Source: Xanthobacteraceae bacterium (GTDB lineage: Bacteria; Pseudomonadota; Alphaproteobacteria; Rhizobiales; Xanthobacteraceae). From it: 5,263 bases of DNA. Under the pieces are notes generated by a model. It was not told the origin of the DNA and searched no databases. It saw nothing but the letters and a program-made list of their open reading frames with translations. Shown one piece after another: positions 1 to 5,263 of this stretch. The stretch is from positions 1 through 5,263 of the forward strand of contig JASHRR010001268.1 in NCBI GenBank assembly GCA_030037185.1. Direction: 5' to 3'. Each line of letters opens with the position of its first letter. The first letter of the stretch is position 1. The translations under genes and the position numbers were made by a program.

Positions 1-82
1 GCCTCGATAGCGTGAAGCAAGCAGATTACGCGCCGGCTTCTATCCGGGTGGCCAGGGCTCGATCTGTCTGGAAGGCAAGAAC

Positions 83-99
83 TCGATCAAGCTGATCGA
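83..99. repeat. Perfect 7-bp inverted repeat (hairpin)
   Basis: TCGATCA, a 3-base centre AGC, then TGATCGA form a perfect 7-bp stem with a tight loop. No T-run follows on either strand, so it is not a typical intrinsic terminator. It lies in the gene-free left part, and its role is unknown. Confidence 0.5.
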
Positions 100-312
100 A
101 ACCGCACCGTGCTGTCGAGGTGAGCTTTAACGTCGGCGTCCTTCGCGGACGACGAGTGATTTCGGTCTGAAAGCTAGGGTCTTCGCTCCTGGTATCCGGC
201 GGTGGGCGACGGCCCTTAGGGGAGGTCAAGGCGATCTGCACGCCTGCATCCTAAACACGCGGTCGGCGCCGCAAAGACCGGTCGCACGGCCAGTGTTGCC
301 GAGCCGGTGTCA

Positions 313-404
313 GAACGATCCGGACTTTCATAATGGATTCCATTGCTTAGCACTTGAGGAGGCCGCAAGCCTGCTACCGCCGGAGGAGGGTGGCCGGATC
401 GTTC
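313..404. repeat. 11-bp inverted repeat pair enclosing a second dyad
   Basis: GAACGATCCGG at 313-323 is matched by its exact reverse complement CCGGATCGTTC at 394-404, with a 70-bp spacer. Just inside the left arm, AATGGA-T-TCCATT at 332-344 is another perfect dyad (6-bp arms around one base). The outer arms could be the ends of a very small non-autonomous element or a long-range stem in a transcript. No target-site duplication is visible next to the arms and nothing between them encodes a protein, so the mobile-element reading is weak. Confidence 0.45.
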
Positions 405-514
405 CGCCCTCGACTCGGCTATCCGACGCCCGCCACAATCGCCATGTATCGCCATATTCTTGAGCGAAGCCGCACGGGGGACTAATCCGACGATCTGTTT
501 GCGCCGGCGCGCAT

Positions 515-550
515 AGTCGAATAGCCGACATGAGTCGAATAGCCGACATG
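515..550. repeat. 18-bp perfect tandem duplication, two copies
   Basis: The unit agtcgaatagccgacatg occurs at 515-532 and again, with no mismatch and no gap, at 533-550. Each unit carries a small imperfect dyad, GTCG-aatagc-CGAC, so the pair gives two identical dyads 18 bp apart. A recent slippage duplication or a pair of protein-binding sites would both fit. No gene start lies close enough to decide. Confidence 0.75.
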
Positions 551-1048
551 ACATGCCCCGTTTTCAAACTTTCACGTAGTCGCCAGCGGTCGCCGCAGCA
601 GCCAAAGCGGGCCCAGGCAAGTTGGGGGTGCGCAGCCGTCCGGCCCTGACAGGACCGCCTGCTCGGCCCCGAAGGCGCCGTCTCCGTCGCGGCTACACCG
701 GAAAGACTTAACGCTCGCCGAGCGGCGGCATTTTGCAATCCCGCCTCGCCGCGTTTCGCTCACCAGCGAGCGCCGCGGGCTTTGCGCCGGGCATCGATGG
801 CTGACAGGGCGGTCTTGGTCTTGCCGCCCCGACAAATTCGCTGCTACCGCCAATATCGCTGCCGGGACATTGCGGCAAAGAACTAACGGCGAGAGCACCA
901 GGCCGATACCGCTCGCAATACCAACCAGGATCCAGCACATCTGGCTGCGTCTGTTGCTTTTTTGACCCTCCATGCGGCGATGTCATCGCCGCCCTGTCAC
1001 CTCGTCGAGGTTGGCGATGTCGTCAGGATATGTGCTTGTCAAGGCCCC

Positions 1049-1058
1049 GTCAGCTGAC
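1049..1058. repeat. 10-bp perfect palindrome
   Basis: GTCAGCTGAC reads the same on both strands. It lies 74 bp to the left of a second perfect palindrome (1133-1144) that shares the CTGA/TCAG half-site letters. It is a possible operator half of a pair, but palindromes of this length also arise by chance. Confidence 0.35.
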
Positions 1059-1132
1059 ACAACGCCTAAGTGGCAAGCAATTCGGCAGCGCTTGCCGCCA
1101 ACCATTCGCGATGTTCCAACCCCCGCAGGCGA

Positions 1133-1144
1133 TCTGACGTCAGA
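1133..1144. repeat. 12-bp perfect palindrome
   Basis: TCTGACGTCAGA is a perfect 12-bp palindrome, the longest gapless palindrome I found in the window. It is about 490 bp from the radical SAM start, which is far for a direct operator of that gene. It may be a regulator-binding site or chance. Confidence 0.4.
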
Positions 1145-1363
1145 CAGCATCGGCCCGAGTGCGATGACTTTATTGTCGTGGCGAAAGTGTGCCGGTGAGG
1201 GGCTGGCGTGCGGTGCCCCCTTCGCATTTTGACGCGGGCGCCGCACATGGACGAACGTTCATGGTGCTGGATAGCCGTCTAGTGCTATCGTTGCAGTGCG
1301 CGTGGCTGCCCCCACACGCCGAGCGTGGCCCTTCTGTGCGGCAATGAACAATATCCCGATCCG

Positions 1364-1383
1364 GTGTTGCAGGGTGTTGCAGG
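1364..1383. repeat. 10-bp tandem duplication, two copies
   Basis: gtgttgcagg is repeated exactly at 1364-1373 and 1374-1383. It looks like a simple replication-slippage duplication in non-coding DNA. No function is apparent. Confidence 0.6.
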
Positions 1384-1472
1384 GCGGACACCCCGGTTGC
1401 ATCCCTCGTCGAAGGTGCCGAGAAGCCGACGGACAGCGCGCCGGAGCAGGCGACCAATAGACGGGATTTCGG

Positions 1473-1485
1473 CCCCGCCTCGGGG
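1473..1485. repeat. Short GC-rich hairpin
   Basis: CCCCG-CCT-CGGGG forms a 5-bp GC stem with a 3-base loop. No T-run follows in either direction, so it does not meet the pattern of an intrinsic terminator. It is the last structured element before the radical SAM gene, about 145 bp upstream of the preferred start. Confidence 0.35.
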
Positions 1486-1631
1486 GCTCAAGAAACAAAG
1501 GGCTAGGCATAACCTGTGAAAGCGCCTACTAGGGCGGAGGTGGCGTCGAGTTAGTTGCCATCTTCCCACGCCTCGATGTGGGGGCTGTTCACTCGGTTCA
1601 CGAATTGGTCGTCCAACCTTGTGTGAGTGCT

Positions 1632-3473
1632 ATGACTTTCGGAATCTGGAGACATGCGGATCGGACTGCGGGAACCACGTTCGCGCTTTTCCATTTCGTA
1701 ATGATCAAGCCCACACATTATGATGACGATGGCTACCCCATCCAATGGTTCCGATCGGCCATTCCCTCCAATACGCTCGCCTGCCTGAACGGTTTGGCGC
1801 AAGATGCTTGTCGGCGGAACGTACTCGGGCCAGCCGTCGAAATCCGTCTGTATACCTATGACGAGACCAACCGGCGGGTTCGCCCAGATCGGATCATCCA
1901 GCTGATCCGCAAACAAGGGGGCAAAGTGCTGATTGGCTTGGTCGGCGTGCAGTCTAACCAATTTCCCCGCGCGGTTGATCTTGCCCGGCCTTTCCTCTCC
2001 GCTGGTTTTCCGGTCTGCATCGGGGGCTTCCATGTCTCCGGCTGCATCGCCATGCTGGAGGACCTGCCTCCGGACCTGCGCCGAGCGCAGGAGATGGGCA
2101 TCTCTTTATTTGCCGGCGAGGCTGAAGGAGGCCGCTTGGATGAGGTCCTGCGCGATGCCTGGAACAGTCGGCTCAAGCCGGTTTACAATTACATGGACAG
2201 GCTTCCCTCGCTCGAGGGCGAGGCGGCACCCTTCCTGCCACGCCAGCATGTGAGGCGGACCTCGGGATCGCTGTCAAGCGTGGATCTTGGCCGCGGCTGT
2301 CCATATCAATGCTCATTCTGCACCATCATCAACGTGCAGGGACGTGTAAGCCGCTTCCGCTCGCCCGACGATCTCGAACGAATCATCCGCGAGAATTACG
2401 CCCAAGACATCAAGCGGTTCTTTATCACCGACGATAATTTTGCCCGCAACCGCGAATGGGAGGCGCTATTCGACCGCCTGATCCAAATGCGCAAAGGTGA
2501 TTTCCCGGGGATCGGCTTCACGATCCAGGTTGACACGCTTTGCCATAGGATTCCGAACTTCATCGAGAAGGCGGCCGAGGCTGGCGTTCGCCGGGTGTTC
2601 ATCGGATTGGAGAACATCAATCCGGACAATCTTATCGGCGCTAAGAAACACCAAAACAAAATCACCGAGTACCGCAAGATGCTTCAGAAATGGCGCAGCC
2701 ACGGTGCTATCACCTACGCTGGCTACATTCTGGGTTTCCCTGGCGACAGCAAGGAAACCATCCTGCGCGACATCGAGATCATCAAGCGCGAGCTGCCGCT
2801 CGACATTTTGGAGTTTTTCATCCTTACGCCGCTGCCGGGCTCGGAAGACCACAAGATTTTTTGGCAAAAAGGGGTGTGGATGGACCCGGACATGAACAAA
2901 TATGATCTAAACCATCGTGTCTGGCACCATTCCAAGATGGCAGATGTGGAGTGGGAGGATGCGTACAAAGCGGCGTGGGCTGCCTTTTATACGCCAGAGC
3001 ATGTGCGCGTGATCTTGCGCCGTTCCGCCGCCTGCCGGATGGGACGCCCGGGCACCACCTTATCGACCATCCTGTGGTTCTATCTCACGATGAAGTTCGA
3101 GGGCGTGCATCCCTTGGAGGGCGGCGCATTGCGATTGAAATTCAGACGCGACCGCCGGCACGCGTTACCGCGCGAGAATCCACTGCTGTTCTATCCGCGC
3201 TATGTCGGCGAGACCTTATTCAAGGCGTGGAATTATTGGTTAGTATACCGCCGCTTTAAATCCATGCTCGACGATGCGCTGGCGGCACCGGACCGCTGGA
3301 CCTATGGTGACCTCGCAATTACGCCGCCGGGGGCAGACGAGTTTGAGACGCTCGATCTTTACCAAGCCACCAGTGGCGGCGCGGCGGCGCTCGCCCGTAT
3401 GCGCCGCGACGAGGCGATTCGTTCAGGCTCCCGCCGCGCGGCGCAATTAGAGCCGCCTGACGCGGTGGACTGA
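1632..3473 (+). CDS. Radical SAM enzyme with N-terminal cobalamin-binding-like domain
   Basis: Predicted cytoplasmic [4Fe-4S] enzyme that cleaves S-adenosylmethionine to start radical chemistry; substrate unknown. Residues are numbered from the ATG at 1632 (613 aa). Residues 20-175 resemble a B12-binding Rossmann domain: PTHYDDDGY at 27-35, a Gly pair in IGGFHVSG at 130-137, and GEAEGG at 162-167. The classical DxHxxG cobalamin-ligand motif is not seen, so any cobalamin binding would lack the usual His ligand. The radical SAM core follows, with CPYQCSFC supplying Cys223, Cys227 and Cys230, then FFITDDN at 263-269, FIGLENI at 323-329 and the ILGFPGD strand at 366-372. The C-terminal 190 or so residues form an extension including DLNHRVWHHSKM (425-436). 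No clear Shine-Dalgarno precedes any start. ATG 1632 was chosen because ATG 1701 would cut into the first beta strand (FALFHFVMIKP); GTG 1578 remains possible. No partner gene is adjacent. Confidence 0.9.
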   Translation: MTFGIWRHADRTAGTTFALFHFVMIKPTHYDDDGYPIQWFRSAIPSNTLACLNGLAQDACRRNVLGPAVEIRLYTYDETNRRVRPDRIIQLIRKQGGKVLIGLVGVQSNQFPRAVDLARPFLSAGFPVCIGGFHVSGCIAMLEDLPPDLRRAQEMGISLFAGEAEGGRLDEVLRDAWNSRLKPVYNYMDRLPSLEGEAAPFLPRQHVRRTSGSLSSVDLGRGCPYQCSFCTIINVQGRVSRFRSPDDLERIIRENYAQDIKRFFITDDNFARNREWEALFDRLIQMRKGDFPGIGFTIQVDTLCHRIPNFIEKAAEAGVRRVFIGLENINPDNLIGAKKHQNKITEYRKMLQKWRSHGAITYAGYILGFPGDSKETILRDIEIIKRELPLDILEFFILTPLPGSEDHKIFWQKGVWMDPDMNKYDLNHRVWHHSKMADVEWEDAYKAAWAAFYTPEHVRVILRRSAACRMGRPGTTLSTILWFYLTMKFEGVHPLEGGALRLKFRRDRRHALPRENPLLFYPRYVGETLFKAWNYWLVYRRFKSMLDDALAAPDRWTYGDLAITPPGADEFETLDLYQATSGGAAALARMRRDEAIRSGSRRAAQLEPPDAVD

Positions 3474-4066
3474 CTTTCCCTTGGCCGACCGCATCGCTCT
3501 GCCGAAATGCCACCTTCACCAGGCTTAGCAAGCGAGATCGATTCCTCGTCGGGTATCTTTGCCGAGGACAGACGACACAATTGCGCTCCGTTTCGCAGGT
3601 TGTTCGCCCGCCGTTTTCACCTCCTCTTTGGCGTGCGGATGCATGCCGGCCAATAGCGCAGTGCCGGCAAAACCTCCACCAGCGGCAAGCCGAACTATTA
3701 CGACGTTGCCTCGCGCAGCGTGATGCGTTTCGCCACCGTTGCGTTGATCTTTTCAAATGCGGTGATTTGGCTGAGATGTTCGCTCACGCCGCACCTGGCA
3801 GCGAGCGATGAGGGTTGGCGGTTGGTGGCCGCGTGCCCTCACAAGGTTGTCGGGTTCATTCTTCTCCTGCGGTTTTTGCACGATACTCGCGCGGGCGTGC
3901 CCATCGGTCGTGCGCTGCCTTTGCCATGCTTGGAGCGACAACTGGCGGTAACGACGCAACAGAAGCTTTGAACGGACCTGGTTCTGGCGACCGGAAGGAT
4001 TCCGGCCCGTCACGCCGGGGCAGCTACGACGACACCCGGCCAATCGCGAGCCGACCCCTATCAGCC
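3474..4066. other. Intergenic stretch between convergent genes, no supportable gene
   Basis: This separates the tail-to-tail radical SAM and creatininase-family genes. Open frames are short and overlap in several phases. On the minus strand a 29-codon frame from a GTG at 3787 to a TAA at 3698 reads fairly naturally (ITAFEKINATVAKRITLREA), and the next phase, 3707 to 3525, reads VIVRLAAGGGFAGTALLAG and onward. Together they could be a frameshifted relic, but neither matches a family I recognise and neither has a convincing start. No T-rich intrinsic terminator is obvious for either neighbouring gene. TGCCGGC occurs twice, at 3644-3650 and 3662-3668. Confidence 0.5.
3991..4005. repeat. Perfect 6-bp hairpin downstream of the creatininase-family gene
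   Basis: CCGGAA-GGA-TTCCGG forms a perfect 6-bp stem with a 3-base loop, 61 bp past the stop codon of the minus-strand gene. The bases after the stem on the minus strand (tcgccagaacc) contain no T-run, so it is at best a weak terminator or a transcript-stabilising hairpin. Confidence 0.35.
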
Positions 4067-4858
4067 CTACCTATCGCTGGCGAGCAGCGATCGGATCTGC
4101 TTGACGGCAAGATCAACTTTCAAGTCCAGGTAGATCTTGCCAAGTTCTGCCGAAGCAAATTGCGGACTTCCTTGAACCCCCGTTTTTGTATCCGCCAAGG
4201 CAATCTTGTCCTTGCGCACCCATTCCCCATGCGTTTCCAGGTAGAGTAGCGACGACGTATCCGGAATTCCTGCATGGTCTTCGGTGGTCGGCAGCCCGCG
4301 TTTGGCGAGAATTTCGCGCATCTGTATTCTTGATTTGGCATACAGGTCGCCGATGAACAAGACGCGCGCTCCATCCGGACGGGCCTGCGCATCAAGTTCC
4401 TTCGCGGCCAAGGCAAGTTCATCCTGGCCGCCGCCATGATCGCCCATTAGCGCGACCACTTTGAATCCAGCTGTCAAAGCGCTCTGCGCGACACCACGCA
4501 CCACTCCGAAGAACACCTCCGCAGGCAGCGAAACCGATCCGGGAAAACGCATGTGCCCGGTGCGGGTAATGGCGTTGCCCGTGACAGCGTAGGGCAGGGT
4601 TGGATAGACCAGCGCATCACCCAACTCCTCAGCAATCCGTTGCGCCAGCGCATGCGCTATGAAATTGTGTTTGCCGATCACCATGTGGGGGCCGTTCTGT
4701 TCGCTGCTGCCGACGTAGATGATCGCCGTTCGTTTTCCGGCAGCGATTGCGTCGCGCACCTCCGGCCAGGTGAGATCATCGATCCAAACGCTCGGTGTTT
4801 GGCCGTGCGCAGGCAGCGCGACAAGCAGCATTCCGACCAGCAAAACCATCCGTTTCAT
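4067..4858 (-). CDS. Exported creatininase-family amidohydrolase-like protein
   Basis: Predicted 263-aa creatininase-family protein, a metal-dependent amidohydrolase fold; actual substrate unknown. Residues 1-19 (MKRMVLLVGMLLVALPAHG) are a signal peptide with a KR n-region, a hydrophobic core and an A-H-G cleavage site before Gln20, so it should act in the periplasm or outside the cell. The family's first motif is SSEQNGPHMVIGKHN at 51-65, the second is GDHGGGQ at 139-145 and a third is DHAGIPDTS at 194-202. Compared with classical creatininase (Glu34, His36, Asp45, His120, Glu122), the aligned residues are Glu53, Asn55, His64, His141 and Gly143, so creatinine hydrolysis itself is doubtful. 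I recall EQNGPHM...GKHN from other exported family members, which suggests a distinct subfamily. The start is fixed by the signal peptide and by GGGAGG five bases upstream; the frame stays open upstream to a possible start at 4963 that would bury the signal peptide. It lies downstream of a co-oriented Vgb-like gene. Confidence 0.88.
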   Translation of the reverse strand: MKRMVLLVGMLLVALPAHGQTPSVWIDDLTWPEVRDAIAAGKRTAIIYVGSSEQNGPHMVIGKHNFIAHALAQRIAEELGDALVYPTLPYAVTGNAITRTGHMRFPGSVSLPAEVFFGVVRGVAQSALTAGFKVVALMGDHGGGQDELALAAKELDAQARPDGARVLFIGDLYAKSRIQMREILAKRGLPTTEDHAGIPDTSSLLYLETHGEWVRKDKIALADTKTGVQGSPQFASAELGKIYLDLKVDLAVKQIRSLLASDR

Positions 4859-4986
4859 AACTGCCTCCCTGGCATAGGTTATCAATTTATACGCCGCTGT
4901 CTCTGCCGGGGATGCCCCGATGTCACGGCTGTGCCTGCAAAAAGTTTCGTCCTGTCGACACAATCCGACATCACTCTCCGATTGGA
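4859..4986 (-). promoter_or_regulatory. Leader between Vgb-like gene and creatininase-family gene
   Basis: This 128-bp gap is long enough for its own signals. On the minus strand TATAAAT (4891-4885) resembles a -10 box about 27 bases before the start codon, but no good -35 box lies 16-18 bases upstream. A hairpin CGGGG-ATG-CCCCG sits at 4907-4919. Another, TGTCG / CGACA with an 8-base loop at 4953-4970, is followed nine bases later by TTTTT (4943-4939), a poor intrinsic-terminator candidate for the Vgb-like gene. Whether the two genes share a transcript cannot be decided from sequence. Confidence 0.25.
4864..4869 (-). promoter_or_regulatory. Ribosome-binding site of the creatininase-family gene
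   Basis: The minus strand reads GGGAGG, then five bases, then ATG at 4858. This strong Shine-Dalgarno match supports the signal-peptide start over the upstream in-frame start at 4963. Confidence 0.75.
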
Positions 4987-5263
4987 TCAGTCCAGCGGCT
5001 CCATCTTCACGATCGAGGCACCGTGATTGCTTCCGGCCCAGAAAGTAGATGGCGTCGTCGAGCTGTCGACAAACACGCGTCGGATGTTGGTCGAGCGTGG
5101 CAGCAAATACTCGGTAATCTGGCCCGTCCTCGGATCGAGCCTCGCCACCCGGTCGGTAAACATCCCGCCGGCCCAGACCTCGTCGTGATCATCAGGCACG
5201 ACGTCGTAGGGAGCGCTCCACGGCGTTGTCAGCTGCCATTCGGTGATCTTCTCGCTCTTGGGA
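4987..5263 (-). CDS. Vgb-like (virginiamycin B lyase-like) beta-propeller protein, C-terminal fragment
   Basis: This is the last 91 codons of a gene whose start lies beyond the right edge; the frame is open from the edge (first full codon ends at 5262) to the stop at 4987. It is not a short gene starting at the in-frame GTG at 5199, because WSAPYDVVPDDHDEVWAGG runs smoothly across that point. The fragment shows propeller-blade sequence typical of the Vgb/NHL-like group: EVWAGGMFTDRVARLDP, then TGQITEYLLPRS, then FVDSSTTPSTFWAGSNHGA, ending IVKMEPLD. Proteins of this kind are usually exported, but the N-terminus is not visible here. The name comes from streptogramin B-inactivating lyases, yet most environmental relatives have no shown lyase activity and may be sensor or sugar-lactone-type propellers. 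Catalytic residues cannot be judged from this fragment. It lies 128 bp upstream of, and on the same strand as, the creatininase-family gene. Confidence 0.8.
   Translation of the reverse strand, partial: PKSEKITEWQLTTPWSAPYDVVPDDHDEVWAGGMFTDRVARLDPRTGQITEYLLPRSTNIRRVFVDSSTTPSTFWAGSNHGASIVKMEPLD

Larger units (their letters stand above)
1..1577. other. Long stretch without a supportable gene
   Basis: No reading frame here looks like a protein. Open frames on both strands are under about 140 codons, overlap one another in several phases, are rich in Arg, Pro, Ser, Cys and Ala as expected of out-of-frame GC-rich DNA, and lack ribosome-binding sites. The nearest thing to a protein-like segment is a hydrophobic run on the minus strand read from about 940 downward (MCWILVGIASGIGLVLSPLV), but what follows is low-complexity and Arg-rich and no Shine-Dalgarno sits at a correct distance. 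The stretch holds several short repeats and palindromes, listed separately. A long gene-free stretch is unusual for a bacterial chromosome, so decayed genes or insertion remnants are plausible, but I cannot identify any. Confidence 0.6.

Noticed and set aside
313..404. Inverted repeat as a classic insertion sequence
   Set aside because: The enclosed 70 bp encode nothing and no target-site duplication flanks the arms.
983..1246. Overlapping frames of 60-87 codons on both strands
   Set aside because: Three phases are open over the same bases, none has a ribosome-binding site, and none reads like a known protein.
1253..1260. GAACGTTC as an alphaproteobacterial SOS (LexA) box
   Set aside because: The known box is GAAC-N7-GAAC; only a simple 8-bp palindrome is present, with no second half-site at the right distance.
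1551..2033. 160-codon open frame on the minus strand
   Set aside because: It lies almost wholly antisense to the start of the well-supported radical SAM gene, and its protein resembles no family; it is a frame shadow.
2466..2867. Frames on both strands inside the radical SAM gene
   Set aside because: They overlap the conserved SAM-domain strands and are typical alternate-frame products of GC-rich coding DNA.
3991..4005. Hairpin as an intrinsic terminator for the creatininase-family gene
   Set aside because: The stem is perfect but no T-run follows on the minus strand, so it is kept only as a repeat.
3815..4249. 144-codon open frame on the plus strand
   Set aside because: It runs into the 3' end of the creatininase-family gene on the opposite strand, has low-complexity composition and no family match.
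4553..5026. 157-codon open frame on the plus strand
   Set aside because: It is antisense to the creatininase-family gene and its leader, with no recognisable protein and no ribosome-binding site.
1..5263. CRISPR array, tRNA, rRNA or transposase
   Set aside because: No regularly spaced direct repeats, no cloverleaf or rRNA-like sequence and no transposase motif were found by eye on either strand.

Overview
The window looks like chromosomal DNA of a GC-rich proteobacterium, most likely an alphaproteobacterium of the Rhizobiales/Bradyrhizobium type. That rests on base composition and on the style of the three recognisable proteins, recalled from memory; no database search was possible.

Layout. 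(1) Positions 1-1577 hold no gene I can support. Open frames are short, mutually overlapping and low in complexity. The stretch does contain small repeats: a hairpin, an 11-bp inverted repeat pair, an 18-bp tandem duplication and two perfect palindromes. (2) Positions 1632-3473 (+) encode a radical SAM enzyme with an N-terminal cobalamin-binding-like domain, an intact CxxxCxxC cluster motif and a long C-terminal extension. Its substrate is unknown. (3) Positions 3474-4066 have no supportable gene, only fragments in mixed frames and one hairpin. (4) Positions 4067-4858 (-) encode an exported creatininase-family protein with a signal peptide and a good ribosome-binding site. Its metal-ligand motif differs from that of classical creatininase. 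(5) Positions 4987-5263 (-) are the 3' end of a Vgb-like (virginiamycin B lyase-like) beta-propeller gene that continues beyond the right edge.

The two minus-strand genes are co-oriented with a 128-bp gap. The propeller gene lies upstream of the creatininase-family gene, so they may be co-transcribed, although the gap also has room for a separate promoter. The radical SAM gene faces them tail to tail and has no evident partner inside the window. I see no CRISPR array, transposase, RNA gene or phage gene. No new multi-gene system is demonstrable here. The best leads are the orphan radical SAM enzyme with a non-canonical cobalamin domain and the altered metal site of the creatininase homologue.
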